Source of the DNA: Parvularculaceae bacterium | GTDB taxonomy: Bacteria; Pseudomonadota; Alphaproteobacteria; Caulobacterales; Parvularculaceae | Assembly (NCBI GenBank): GCA_021776465.1 | Contig: JAJFFU010000113.1 | Location: forward strand, 1-64,000 | Length of the DNA stretch: 64,000 nt | Direction of reading: 5' to 3' | In this document: piece by piece, positions 1 to 8,085 of the stretch | Position numbering within the stretch: the stretch's first letter is position 1 | Layout: each line of letters begins with the position of its first letter | Notes under the pieces: model-generated | The model's input: only the letters and a program-made list of their open reading frames with translations | What the model was told of the DNA's origin: nothing | Databases searched by the model: none | Translations under genes and position numbers: made by a program

Positions 1-198
1 TTGGGTGATGACAACAACCCATACAGAAAAAAGTTTACAACAGAGAATATTATCGGCATGTACCAATATTTGAGGAAGTGGGAACTACCTATGCCAGATG
101 TTGGAAAATATCATGTAAATAATGCTATTTATCGTTGGAAGGTCGGAGAGAAGGAGTACACTCATGACCCATTACATCAAGACAGTGGAAAAGGCTAA
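1..198 (+). CDS. Hypothetical protein, probably the 3' end of a longer gene
   Basis: An open frame runs from the first base of the window to TAA at 196-198. The first codon is TTG with no visible upstream region, so the gene may begin outside the window. About 65 residues are visible, polar with several Tyr and Trp and no recognised motif. It overlaps the next gene by 35 bases. Function unknown. Confidence 0.5.
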   Translation: MGDDNNPYRKKFTTENIIGMYQYLRKWELPMPDVGKYHVNNAIYRWKVGEKEYTHDPLHQDSGKG

Positions 199-310
199 TA
201 AGCTCATTGGAGCCTATATTAATGGTTTGTATCAATTAAGTGACGATGAGAAGATAAAATTTGCTAATCAGATATTGAAAAGAGCAATAAAGGAGATAGA
301 AAATGAATGA
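164..310 (+). CDS. Small hypothetical protein (48 aa)
   Basis: The start is ATG at 164, preceded by a GAAGGAG ribosome site (149-155). An in-frame TTG-type start at 122 is possible but has no such site. The predicted 48-residue protein is a mostly helical acidic/basic peptide ending in Lys/Glu-rich sequence. It overlaps the genes on both sides, as is typical of this tightly packed phage region. Not recognised. Confidence 0.55.
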   Translation: MTHYIKTVEKANKLIGAYINGLYQLSDDEKIKFANQILKRAIKEIENE

Positions 311-650
311 TAGAAAAGCATTAAGGGTGTTGGCATTTTTAGCGCAGAATGCAGATGTTGTAATGAAAGTGGCTGATAAATATCAATATCCTCGTGATTG
401 GGGAAGGTCTTTTCAAGTTGGATCTTTGGTGGGGTATCTAATAATTTTTAGCCATGAGTTGAGCGTAGATGTTATTGATGAATCATATAGAATTGCTAAG
501 GGTTTTTCTGACAAATATGGCTCAAAGTTAATGAATGTTTTCATCTCACTATTTGAATGGCATATGAAAAACGACAAGAGCACAGAAGAAGTAGAAGAAT
601 CTGTGATGAAGCTGGTCAGAATTATAGAATGGAGTAAGGTCGTTGGTTAG
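303..650 (+). CDS. Hypothetical protein (115 aa)
   Basis: The start is ATG at 303, with a GGAG site at 292-295 inside the end of the previous gene. The product is 115 residues, predicted mostly helical, with no signal peptide or Cys motif. Its end overlaps the thymidylate synthase start by 8 bases, suggesting translational coupling. The family is not recognised. Confidence 0.6.
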   Translation: MNDRKALRVLAFLAQNADVVMKVADKYQYPRDWGRSFQVGSLVGYLIIFSHELSVDVIDESYRIAKGFSDKYGSKLMNVFISLFEWHMKNDKSTEEVEESVMKLVRIIEWSKVVG

Positions 651-1491
651 AGAAAAGCGGAAAGGAATAGACGCTTACATCATCGAAGATACCTCTTCTC
701 CGGCGGGCCACAGACTTACGACGTTTGTTCTCAAATACCCGCGCTTTATCCACGCGGAACTCCTAACACACAGGATGTTTAGTAGGAACAGCAGTAGTAG
801 CAGAGCTATTCCTGTAAAGAGGCTCATCAAGAAGGTGATTGATGACCCTGCTATGCCAGAATTTTGGGGGATGAATCAGAGGGGAATGAGCGCTCGCGTA
901 GAGGCGGATAGTAAGACCATTTCTCAGGCGAAGTATAATTGGCTCCTGGCTCGTGACGACGCAGTGAAGCATGCTGAACATTTGATGAACCAAGGGCTCC
1001 ATAAACAAATTGTAAACAGGGTTATTGAGCCCTGGATGCATATTGAAGTGGTGGTGAGTTCTACAGAATATGAAAATTTCTATAAGCAACGTTGCCACCC
1101 AGATGCACAGCCTGAAATCAAAGTGCTGGCTGATATGATGCGCGAGGAGCATAAAAAGTGTGGGCCTGGGTTGGCGCATGCAGGTTGGTGGCACATGCCA
1201 TTCATTTCTCCATACCTTAGAGGAGAATACAACATAGATGTTGAAAAACTAAAGAAGATTAGCGTTGCTCGTTGTGCTAGAACATCGTATGCTACACACG
1301 AAGGCATAATTGATGAAGCTAAAGATGTTGCTTTGTATGAAATGCTGGTATCTCATGATCCGCTTCATGCATCGCCACTGGAGCATGTTGCTGTTTGCAC
1401 AGGGGATAATCACAGATATGGAAACTTTACCGGATTCAAGCAACTCAGGCAATTTATCGAGGAGGAAAAACGTGAGCAAAGAGGAGCTTAA
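643..1491 (+). CDS. thyX: Flavin-dependent thymidylate synthase ThyX
   Basis: ThyX makes dTMP from dUMP using methylenetetrahydrofolate, FAD and NADPH, supplying dTTP for phage replication. The 282-residue protein carries the ThyX signature at residues 43-54: His-Arg, then Ser, Asn, Ser and Arg in the spacing HRxxSxNxxSxR, which binds FAD and dUMP. A downstream block ending in HASPLEH near residue 245 is also typical. The start is TTG at 643, eight bases inside the previous gene, preceded by GGAGTAAGG. An ATG-led start is not available without losing the conserved N-terminus. With the dUTPase and ribonucleotide reductase it forms a dNTP supply set. Identification is firm. Confidence 0.93.
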   Translation: MVREKRKGIDAYIIEDTSSPAGHRLTTFVLKYPRFIHAELLTHRMFSRNSSSSRAIPVKRLIKKVIDDPAMPEFWGMNQRGMSARVEADSKTISQAKYNWLLARDDAVKHAEHLMNQGLHKQIVNRVIEPWMHIEVVVSSTEYENFYKQRCHPDAQPEIKVLADMMREEHKKCGPGLAHAGWWHMPFISPYLRGEYNIDVEKLKKISVARCARTSYATHEGIIDEAKDVALYEMLVSHDPLHASPLEHVAVCTGDNHRYGNFTGFKQLRQFIEEEKREQRGA

Positions 1492-2083
1492 AACAGAAGA
1501 ATCGGAGCCAGAGAATAAAGAGCCTGAAATTACTAAAGAGGAGCTTGAACAAAAACTTAGAGAAGAGAATGAAAGAAAACTAAAATGGAAGCGTTTAGAA
1601 ATTATCCATAGGCATATCAGGCTTGTACAGGACAACTGCTTCAAATTAGCAAAGAACCTGCATGCTATGGGAGAGGAAGAATTTGCTCGTAAGCTAATTG
1701 CCAATGCTCTTGTGCATGATAATAGTAAATTCCATGGTATCGAATGGCTCCACCTCCATGATAGTGAAGAAGGCTCTAAACCCACTGATATCGGATATGT
1801 TGATCCAGAAAATAAGAGAATGGCTCACTTGCAGCATGTCAGTACGAACGACCACCACCCGGAATTTCACGGCGGTGATACATTACAGATGAGTAGGCTT
1901 CAGGTGGCAGAGATGTTGTGTGACTGGAAGGCGCGCTCTGATGAATTTGGTACGAGTTTAGTAGATTGGATGAAAACTGAGGGATATCCAAGATTTGGTA
2001 TTCCAAAACAAGGAAAAATTGCGAAGCAGATGAATTATTTTCTCTCGCTTCTGTTGGATAAACCGTTTGGGGGGATAAAATGA
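1472..2083 (+). CDS. DUF5662-like metal-binding protein
   Basis: The start is GTG at 1472 after a GGAGG site at 1461-1465, overlapping the end of thyX by 20 bases. The N-terminus is a charged helical stretch rich in Lys and Glu. The conserved core follows, with a His-Asp-Asn-Ser-Lys motif and a later Asn-Asp-His-His-Pro-Glu motif, a pattern I associate with phage DUF5662 proteins. The spaced His/Asp residues suggest metal binding of the HD type, but no enzymatic activity is established from the sequence. Confidence 0.6.
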   Translation: MSKEELKTEESEPENKEPEITKEELEQKLREENERKLKWKRLEIIHRHIRLVQDNCFKLAKNLHAMGEEEFARKLIANALVHDNSKFHGIEWLHLHDSEEGSKPTDIGYVDPENKRMAHLQHVSTNDHHPEFHGGDTLQMSRLQVAEMLCDWKARSDEFGTSLVDWMKTEGYPRFGIPKQGKIAKQMNYFLSLLLDKPFGGIK

Positions 2084-2439
2084 AACTAAGAACAAAACCT
2101 GAAAGACCTAAGGCATATCAGTACCACAAAACCGTAACTATTAATGCAAATTATAGTTCGCTATCGGATTTAATTTCAGAATTAAAGGCTAAAGCTGAGT
2201 CTGAACATCTTGATATGACAAATTTTAATCTTGATAATATAGAAGTTAGTACAGAAGAAGAAGGGGGATTTTACGGATATAGCCCACATTATGTTCCTGT
2301 TGTAGAATTCTCTTCGACTGTTATTCGGGAGTCATATGAAGCCAAAATGGAAGAGTGGGAACAAAAAATGGCTGAGTGGGAAAAGTGGTATGAAGAGAAT
2401 AAAGAAGAAATTGAAAAAGAGAAGAGTAAAAGGAGATAA
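2080..2439 (+). CDS. Hypothetical protein, first of a tandem paralogous pair
   Basis: The 119-residue protein begins with the block KLRTKP and ends in a Lys/Glu-rich segment predicted to form a coiled coil. The next gene starts with the same KLRTKP block and has the same layout, so the two are tandem duplicates that have diverged. The gene overlaps its upstream neighbour by four bases (ATGA-type junction). Function unknown. Confidence 0.6.
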   Translation: MKLRTKPERPKAYQYHKTVTINANYSSLSDLISELKAKAESEHLDMTNFNLDNIEVSTEEEGGFYGYSPHYVPVVEFSSTVIRESYEAKMEEWEQKMAEWEKWYEENKEEIEKEKSKRR

Positions 2440-2440
2440 T

Positions 2441-2911
2441 GTGTTTAAACTAAGAACTAAGCCAAAAAACCCTGAACCCTGTAAATCTAGGAAATTCGTA
2501 GAATATGATTTAGGAACTGAGTGTAAGTTAGATTGGGCTTTGGAACAATTAAGTGCTCTTGCTATTAATCGTGGATTGGATATGGGTGGTTTTCATAATA
2601 GTAACATCACTATTCGAGCAGGTGTTGATTATGGGTATTATGATGATTGTAGTTCTCCAGAGCTTTTTATTGTGTATTCATATCTTGAATCTGATGAAGC
2701 TTATAAGAAAAAATTAGAAGAATACAACAAGAAGCTTAAAAATTGGAATAAGTGGGCCAAGGAAAACAAGAAAGAAATAGCGGCAGAAAAGAAGCGTAGA
2801 AAGGAAATTGCAGATAAGAAGAAGATTATTGCTGCGCAGGAGAAAATTACGAAACTCGCCGAAGAGCAACTAAGGCTCCAGAAGCAACTAGATAAAGTGA
2901 AGGGGAAATGA
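2441..2911 (+). CDS. Hypothetical protein, second of a tandem paralogous pair
   Basis: The start is GTG at 2441, directly after an AGGAG site at 2431-2435 and one base after the previous stop. The protein (156 aa) opens with FKLRTKP, matching the upstream paralogue. It has a Tyr-rich middle and ends in a long Lys/Glu/Ala coiled-coil tail. The longer open frame back to 2336 overlaps its neighbour and is not needed. Function unknown. Confidence 0.62.
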   Translation: MFKLRTKPKNPEPCKSRKFVEYDLGTECKLDWALEQLSALAINRGLDMGGFHNSNITIRAGVDYGYYDDCSSPELFIVYSYLESDEAYKKKLEEYNKKLKNWNKWAKENKKEIAAEKKRRKEIADKKKIIAAQEKITKLAEEQLRLQKQLDKVKGK

Positions 2912-3276
2912 ACGCGCGTGAAAGAATGCAACTTCATCAGGATAAAGTGCTAACACCTGATTGGGGGCGGTATATGGGAAATAACCATCATACTGTTCCT
3001 CACCCATATATTTTTGGTGGAGGAGGTGTATCATTCACTAAGTTTATTGGAAAGCCTTTGTCTGATAATTTGTGGGAGATGCTTTTGATTAGGCTTGGAG
3101 TGAAGCATATCCAAATTTTTAAGCCTAGAGATGGAAGGTGGTGTATTGGACCATCACCAAGAGGTATTGACATAGATTTAGATGAAGATGGTAATGTGAA
3201 AGAGATGTATTTTGTGAATGATAATAGGCCATTGTCTAAAAAGGACAATAATGGAAATGAATTGTCACCATTGTGA
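2908..3276 (+). CDS. Hypothetical protein (122 aa)
   Basis: ATG 2908 overlaps the previous stop by four bases, with an AAGG-type site inside the previous gene. The 122 residues include a Gly-rich stretch around residues 36-41 and an Asp-rich segment near residue 90. No known domain recognised. It overlaps the start of the next, Cys-containing gene by 26 bases. Confidence 0.58.
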   Translation: MNARERMQLHQDKVLTPDWGRYMGNNHHTVPHPYIFGGGGVSFTKFIGKPLSDNLWEMLLIRLGVKHIQIFKPRDGRWCIGPSPRGIDIDLDEDGNVKEMYFVNDNRPLSKKDNNGNELSPL

Positions 3277-3481
3277 CGAAGAGATGGATGTTGGGTATTT
3301 TGTAGGGAGCATTGACAAAGGCGGGGATATGTGCAAAATATGTCACGGATTGTATTACGATTTATTTAAAGCATTTGTAGATGATCCTTTTGTTCCAGAA
3401 CTTGCTCAAATAGAGATTGATGAATTAAACGATAAGCTAGACAAGAGGAAGAGAAAAAAGATAAGAAGAAGGCAGCAATAG
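3251..3481 (+). CDS. Small Zn-binding protein ending at a possible -1 frameshift site
   Basis: ATG 3251 follows AAAGGA. The zero-frame product is 76 residues, with two CxxC-type pairs (CHHC near the start, CKIC about 25 residues later) that would hold a zinc ion. The C-terminus is very basic. At 3454-3460 the zero frame reads A AAA AAG, a canonical bacterial -1 slippery heptamer, with an AGAGG just upstream. The zero frame stops at 3479-3481. After a -1 shift the frame stays open for 32 more codons to TGA at 3556-3558, giving a Lys/Leu coiled-coil tail. Function unknown. Confidence 0.6.
   Translation: MEMNCHHCDEEMDVGYFVGSIDKGGDMCKICHGLYYDLFKAFVDDPFVPELAQIEIDELNDKLDKRKRKKIRRRQQ
3454..3460 (+). 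promoter_or_regulatory. Candidate -1 ribosomal frameshift heptamer A_AAA_AAG
   Basis: The heptamer is in the correct zero-frame register (xxA AAA AAG), with a purine-rich Shine-Dalgarno-like AGAGG at about 3444-3448, which resembles the stimulator used in dnaX-type sites. A -1 shift extends the product by 32 codons to 3558. A one-base homopolymer sequencing error would look the same. Confidence 0.4.
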
Positions 3482-3614
3482 CAAAGAAGAAGCTCGATTC
3501 ACTATTGAAACAGAAGGCAATATTGGAAAAGGACAAAGCAAGGGTTTTGAAGAATTGATAAAACGAGTTAATTGGCAGAGTTTACACAATCCATGGCGGG
3601 GAGGAAGAAGGAAA

Positions 3615-4508
3615 ATGAAAATATTACAGAGGCTACAGAATAGCAAACTAATCAGCCCGCCGTACTGGCTACCAGAAAACGCTCACTACGTCACAGAAAT
3701 GGGAAGTGTTGCGTACGGATGCTCAGGAGGTGGGAGCGACCGGGATATCTATGGCTTTGCCATTCCGCCAAAGAATATCGTGTTTCCGCATACTGCGGGT
3801 GATATCATGGGGTTTGGTACACGACAGCCTACGTTTGACCAGTGGCAACAGCACCACATCAAAGATCCTGACAAGGATATTGAATGGGACTTCCAGATAT
3901 ACTCGATTGTTAGGTATTTCCAGCTATGCATGGAAAATAACCCTAATATGCTCGACAGCATGTTCACGCCAGATAGGTGTGTTCTAAAGGGCACAGAAGT
4001 AGCTAATATGGTGAGGGACAAACGTAAGGAATTCCTCAGCAAATTAATCTGGAAGAAATACAGAGGATACGCAAGGTCGCAGCTTTACAAGATGACAAAT
4101 AAGAGCCCTGACGGCAAGCGAAAAGCTCTTGTAGAAAAATTTGGTTATGACGTCAAGTTTGCCTACCACATTGTTCGTTTGATGCTGGAAGCTGAGCAGA
4201 TTCTTATGTACGGTGATGTCGATCTTGAGTGCAACAGCGAAACGTTCAAATCTATTCGTAGAGGAGAATGGTCTGAGCAGGAAATGCGTGAGTGGTTTAG
4301 CGCAAAAACCGTCAGTATGGAAACGTTGTATAATAGCAGTAAGCTGCGTGACGAACCAGACGAAAAGATTATCAAGCAATTGCTGATTGATTGCCTTGAA
4401 CACCATTATGGAAACCTCTCTGGGGTCATTGTGAAGCAGGATGAAGCATTGATTGCACTGAGGCAAATTCAGGAAATTTCTAACAAGTATTTCTTGACAA
4501 ATGAGTAA
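3615..4508 (+). CDS. RlaP-type nucleotidyltransferase (DNA polymerase beta superfamily)
   Basis: The N-terminal region has the minimal nucleotidyltransferase signature: Gly-Ser (GS) about residue 31, then a Gly-rich turn, then SDRD about 10 residues later. The paired aspartates bind the catalytic metals. The rest of the 297-residue protein is helical and fits the predicted-nucleotidyltransferase family named RlaP (RNA-repair-associated). The start is ATG 3615 after GGAAGAAGG. An alternative TTG at 3555 overlaps the end of the candidate frameshift product. The phage may use it in RNA end repair, but no ligase or kinase partner is visible nearby. Confidence 0.72.
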   Translation: MKILQRLQNSKLISPPYWLPENAHYVTEMGSVAYGCSGGGSDRDIYGFAIPPKNIVFPHTAGDIMGFGTRQPTFDQWQQHHIKDPDKDIEWDFQIYSIVRYFQLCMENNPNMLDSMFTPDRCVLKGTEVANMVRDKRKEFLSKLIWKKYRGYARSQLYKMTNKSPDGKRKALVEKFGYDVKFAYHIVRLMLEAEQILMYGDVDLECNSETFKSIRRGEWSEQEMREWFSAKTVSMETLYNSSKLRDEPDEKIIKQLLIDCLEHHYGNLSGVIVKQDEALIALRQIQEISNKYFLTNE

Positions 4509-4522
4509 AGATAGGGTATAAT
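4494..4522 (+). promoter_or_regulatory. Sigma70-type promoter
   Basis: A perfect TTGACA (4494-4499), 17-base spacer and perfect TATAAT (4517-4522) lie across the end of the nucleotidyltransferase gene. Transcription would start near 4529, about 40 bases before the next gene at 4571. This indicates use of the host primary sigma factor. Confidence 0.85.
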
Positions 4523-4570
4523 CTATCAATAGATAAATGTGATTTTGTTGGACCAATTTGGAGACACCAA

Positions 4571-5704
4571 ATGAATAAATTGAAAATTCCGAAGAAATTG
4601 AAAGTCGGGTATGTAAATCGTGAGGACACATATACAGGGAAGCTTGCCTATGTCACGTATGTTGATGAAAAAGGAACGCACCGTAAAAAGAGATCGTGGG
4701 ACGGGTGGCGCGACCACAAGATTTCTGCAGATGACTATGAAAACGAGCCCACGAGCGGATTTGTACTGAATAAGAAGGCAGGCGATCACAGGTATGGTTG
4801 GAATGGCCGTATCGCTGCTATTAGGGTTTTTGACCCGCGTGGGTTTGAGTTTGAGATCAAGCTTGATAATCTTCTTTTCATCCTGCAAGAAACTTCCGCC
4901 GTAAAGGGAAAGGGCCTTGATGGTGACTTCGTATATGCTTGGGATGGAGCGAACCACGTTCTCCTTCCGACAACGAGCATGGAATATGAAGATTCCATGA
5001 AATTCACCTCCCTACAAACCAATAAGATCGGTAAGAAGGATATGGTTGTTGGGGCTACCTATCTCACCAAGAAAAGTGAGGAGGTGATGTACCTTGGTAG
5101 AGAAGTATGGTACGAGCCCGGGAAGAACAAAGAAGACAATTGGGTGATGAAGACACAGAAAAAGCATGTGTTTGTTTTTGTAGAGGAACGTGAAACAACA
5201 TGGGAATCAGAATATTGGCTGCAGACTGGATTTACTCAGTTGGCTGCAGTTATCAACCCAGAACCAGCTTCTAACTTTCCTGATGAGTATGATGAATTCA
5301 GGAAGACGGTGAATGGCTCGCCTCCGTCTAAGTTTATTTTCCGCAAGAAGAAGTTCAAGAAGATGCCGCTGAATATTTCCTCCTACAATAGGCAAAAGAG
5401 GCTGTTGAAGAAGGGAGATAAATATTACCCATGCGCTATTGGTGTTTCTGGAAAATACAACGAAAAATCATTCTTCTATCTATACACAAGTCCATGGGAT
5501 ATAGAAATTGATGAAAAGAAGTTTACTGTCGACTTTCAGGAATTACATAGTTATAATTTTGGAAGCGGTTATTACGAATGGAACCGAAACGTACCTAAGC
5601 CTGGATATGTCAAAATTACTGCTGAAGAAATTAAGGATTTAGACACATACTCGCTACAAATTAAAAATGAAGCTGGTGGAATTCACACGATTACTAAGGA
5701 TTAA
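4571..5704 (+). CDS. Hypothetical phage protein (377 aa), first gene after a strong promoter
   Basis: The protein is 377 residues, rich in aromatic and charged residues, and predicted to be a soluble, mainly beta protein. No signal peptide, Cys cluster or known catalytic motif is seen. It is the first gene behind the consensus promoter at 4494-4522 and lies 11 bases before the next gene, which may share its transcript. Its start has a GGAGACACC ribosome site. I do not recognise the family. Confidence 0.72.
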   Translation: MNKLKIPKKLKVGYVNREDTYTGKLAYVTYVDEKGTHRKKRSWDGWRDHKISADDYENEPTSGFVLNKKAGDHRYGWNGRIAAIRVFDPRGFEFEIKLDNLLFILQETSAVKGKGLDGDFVYAWDGANHVLLPTTSMEYEDSMKFTSLQTNKIGKKDMVVGATYLTKKSEEVMYLGREVWYEPGKNKEDNWVMKTQKKHVFVFVEERETTWESEYWLQTGFTQLAAVINPEPASNFPDEYDEFRKTVNGSPPSKFIFRKKKFKKMPLNISSYNRQKRLLKKGDKYYPCAIGVSGKYNEKSFFYLYTSPWDIEIDEKKFTVDFQELHSYNFGSGYYEWNRNVPKPGYVKITAEEIKDLDTYSLQIKNEAGGIHTITKD

Positions 5705-5715
5705 GGAGAAATAAA

Positions 5716-6153
5716 ATGGCTAAGACAAAGAATGATGAAAAGATCAAACTCCTCATCGCAAAGGTGAAGGAGCAGAAAGAAGCGCTTGGAAAGAAGCCTC
5801 GTGCTGCATGGCGTACAAACGGAATTTTCAAGTTTGCAGATGGAGAACACTTTAACATCAATACGGTTACTCAGCCTGAAATTCTAATTAGGGCTTTAGG
5901 TCATCTTATTATGATGGAAAATAGCAGCGCAGAAGCGGCAAAGCGACTCTCTGTTGTTATTCTCTCAGAAGGTACATGGAACGGATATAAGGTGTCTGAG
6001 TATGAGGAAGATTTCAAGCTTCGCATTCAGATGTTTAAATACGACAAGAAGAAGAAAACTCTCGATAAGACAAAGAAGAAACTTGACAGCCTAGTGAGTG
6101 AAGAGGCTCGTACAGAGATGGAGCTAGATGACATCGAGGCGTTGCTGGCATGA
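5716..6153 (+). CDS. Hypothetical protein (145 aa)
   Basis: ATG 5716 follows a strong AAGGAG site. The 145-residue protein has a compact middle section and a Lys-rich C-terminal helix containing KKKLDSL, a string that also occurs in the -1 frame tail after 3460. It ends in TGA that overlaps the ATG of the dUTPase gene (ATGA), so the two are probably co-translated. Function unknown. Confidence 0.65.
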   Translation: MAKTKNDEKIKLLIAKVKEQKEALGKKPRAAWRTNGIFKFADGEHFNINTVTQPEILIRALGHLIMMENSSAEAAKRLSVVILSEGTWNGYKVSEYEEDFKLRIQMFKYDKKKKTLDKTKKKLDSLVSEEARTEMELDDIEALLA

Positions 6154-6707
6154 GCGTACTAGACGATGTTCAGGGGTTGATGAATGCAGGGTTTGATAAA
6201 GCAAAAATAATGAATGCCAATTATGATGGCATGGCATCTATGCTAAGGCAAACAGCAGAGGAGGGGTTTGGACGACAGCTTTCTCGTATCAACCTAAAAG
6301 TGAAGAGACTGTCTGATACAGCTAAGCTTCCAGAAAATCGCTGGCCAGATGCTGGGTGGGATTTGTTTGCTGATGAAAATAAGAAAATTGAAGCGGGTGT
6401 AGGAAAATTGGTCGATACAGGCATCTCAGTATCCATCCCAGAAGGGCATGTTGGCATCATCTTTGACCGCTCCTCATATCCTACTAATAGGGGACTAGAA
6501 AGGGCTGCTGGAGTAATAGACAGTGGGTATACGGGTCCTGTAAAAGTGTTTCTTCGTAATTGTGCAGGGCTATGGACCGAGGTTGTGCCAGGTGACAAAA
6601 TTGCACAGCTAGTGATTCTTCCTACCCCACGTGTAACACTTGTTGAGGTTGATAGTCTTGATGAAACGGAGAGAAGCGATGGCGGATTTGGCAGCACTGG
6701 AGAGTAA
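6150..6707 (+). CDS. dut: dUTP pyrophosphatase with N-terminal extension
   Basis: The enzyme hydrolyses dUTP to dUMP and pyrophosphate, keeping uracil out of DNA and feeding ThyX with dUMP. All five trimeric-dUTPase motifs are present: DAGWDLFA at 67-74, DRSS about 106-109, the uracil-binding GVIDSGYTGPV at 121-131, GDKIAQ at 148-153, and the C-terminal RSDGGFGSTG at 175-184. The first 50 or so residues are an extra helical extension not found in minimal dUTPases. The start overlaps the previous stop by four bases. Confidence 0.93.
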   Translation: MSVLDDVQGLMNAGFDKAKIMNANYDGMASMLRQTAEEGFGRQLSRINLKVKRLSDTAKLPENRWPDAGWDLFADENKKIEAGVGKLVDTGISVSIPEGHVGIIFDRSSYPTNRGLERAAGVIDSGYTGPVKVFLRNCAGLWTEVVPGDKIAQLVILPTPRVTLVEVDSLDETERSDGGFGSTGE

Positions 6708-6709
6708 CA

Positions 6710-6931
6710 ATGAAGTGTCACAATTGTGAAAAAGAGGTTGATGTAGAATTTTCAGAAGAGTGGCTCATCACTGCATGTAAAAAATGCTTTTCCGAGTTAG
6801 AAAAAGGGTACCAAGAGTTGATGGAGGAAGTGATACATGCGAATCGCAATGATGACAACGTGGAATTGCAAGTGCGGAATAGCGGCTTACTCAGAACGAC
6901 TAGCAAATACTTTGATGGGGTTGGGTCATGA
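6710..6931 (+). CDS. Small Zn-finger protein whose tail overlaps the next gene
   Basis: ATG 6710 begins a 73-residue protein with CHNC near the N-terminus and CKKC about 23 residues later, a likely zinc knuckle like that of the 3251 gene. Its last 31 codons lie inside the start of the glycosyltransferase gene in a different frame. The overlapping tail has no obvious conserved character, so only the first 42 or so residues may matter. Function unknown. Confidence 0.5.
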   Translation: MKCHNCEKEVDVEFSEEWLITACKKCFSELEKGYQELMEEVIHANRNDDNVELQVRNSGLLRTTSKYFDGVGS

Positions 6932-7826
6932 AGTTTTTATTGTGTCCAATCATTACCTAACTGATGATAATTTTGTCTTTTTTGAAGAAAGTGATGCAGA
7001 AGTAGATGTTGCATGGGAGTGGTTTGGAAGGTCTGGGATTGAGAAATTTGATAAAGATAAGATAAGGGCCCTTGCAGATGCTGTAGACGTTATACATATT
7101 CAATACGAATCCTTCCTTTGGCATCACAACTACATCACTTATGACAATTTCTATGATATTTTTGGTGATACCCCTGTAGTTTGTACGTTCCACTCATCTG
7201 GGATTCATCCGGCATGGCCTGTAGGGAAGTTTGCAGCCACAATTCAACACGATATAAGGCTACAAAGCAGCGGAAATCGTTATATTGTACCTATGGGGGT
7301 GCCAGAATGGGAAATAAAGAAAGAAACAGAACCAGTGCTGATGTCATTTGGCCTAGGGAGAAACAATGACGACTTTTGCCGAGAAGCCATCAAAATTGCA
7401 AACGAGCAACACGGTACTAGCCTATCTTATGATGCTCAGTATGGGGACAAGAAGTGGGTGTCAGAATCCGCGCTTCAATCCAGACTTCAGCGAGCAAGAT
7501 ATCATGCTCTTATTTACCCTCCTGTTGGTGCTAATGTGTCTTCTAGCGCCGTATGCCAGGCTTTAGCAACAGCTAAGCCCGTATTTACATCTCAAACTAA
7601 CTGGTTTGAACACGTAAGAGATTATGTGCATATGGTGGAGACACCATGCGAGATGGCAATCCTTCTTTCTACGTATGAGAGCCCTGCAGGAAAATTTTTG
7701 AAAGCTGAGCAACGTTCTCATAAAGATCTTATTAATGAGCGGGGAATGACTAGAATAGGCCAAATGCATGAAGAGATATATAAAAAATGCATTTCTGGAG
7801 AATCAGATGATAAGCAAGGAACATAA
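6837..7826 (+). CDS. Glycosyltransferase (GT4-like, GT-B fold)
   Basis: The N-terminus (MRIAMMTTW followed by a CGIAAYS-type turn) is the typical opening of GT-B glycosyltransferases that take nucleotide sugars. The C-terminal half contains a donor-binding segment with PPVGAN and a conserved Ala/Lys/Pro turn. Length is 329 aa, slightly short for GT4. The start ATG 6837 has GGAGGAAG upstream, inside the preceding gene. With the GT2 enzyme at 44369 and the sugar dehydratases it could build a glycan on DNA, virion or host surface. The acceptor is unknown. Confidence 0.72.
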   Translation: MRIAMMTTWNCKCGIAAYSERLANTLMGLGHEVFIVSNHYLTDDNFVFFEESDAEVDVAWEWFGRSGIEKFDKDKIRALADAVDVIHIQYESFLWHHNYITYDNFYDIFGDTPVVCTFHSSGIHPAWPVGKFAATIQHDIRLQSSGNRYIVPMGVPEWEIKKETEPVLMSFGLGRNNDDFCREAIKIANEQHGTSLSYDAQYGDKKWVSESALQSRLQRARYHALIYPPVGANVSSSAVCQALATAKPVFTSQTNWFEHVRDYVHMVETPCEMAILLSTYESPAGKFLKAEQRSHKDLINERGMTRIGQMHEEIYKKCISGESDDKQGT

Positions 7827-8085
7827 AGAACTCAAGAGAAGGATAAAAACAAGTAGGGATCACGGGGAAGTGTTGAGAGAGGCTATTTGTTTTGAATGTA
7901 AACACTGTGTATATAATTCAGGGTGAGGCGGGTATAGCGAATACACTCCGGGGTACGACAGTTATGTTGAGTGTTACAAGTACTTGTGGCCGATAAATGG
8001 TCGAGATATAGACACTAAGAAGGACTATTTTGATTGTATTTCAACGGCGAAATACTGCCCTAAATTTGAGGAGGATAAATTTTAA
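7807..8085 (+). pseudogene. Cys-rich small protein interrupted by an in-frame TGA
   Basis: ATG 7807 follows a good TGGAG site. The frame is open for 39 codons, meets TGA at 7924-7926, then continues open for 52 more codons to TAA at 8083-8085, which overlaps the next ATG. Both halves look coding: Cys pairs before the stop (CKHC) and conserved-looking Gly/Tyr/Cys after it. A tryptophan at the TGA would fit the context. It may be a nonsense mutation, a sequencing error or real readthrough. TGA is used as a normal stop by many neighbours. Confidence 0.5.

Noticed and set aside
7924-7926. Genome-wide TGA reassignment
   Set aside because: Many neighbouring genes end properly at TGA (for example 6151-6153 and 14829-14831) and no UCA-anticodon tRNA is seen, so the code looks standard.
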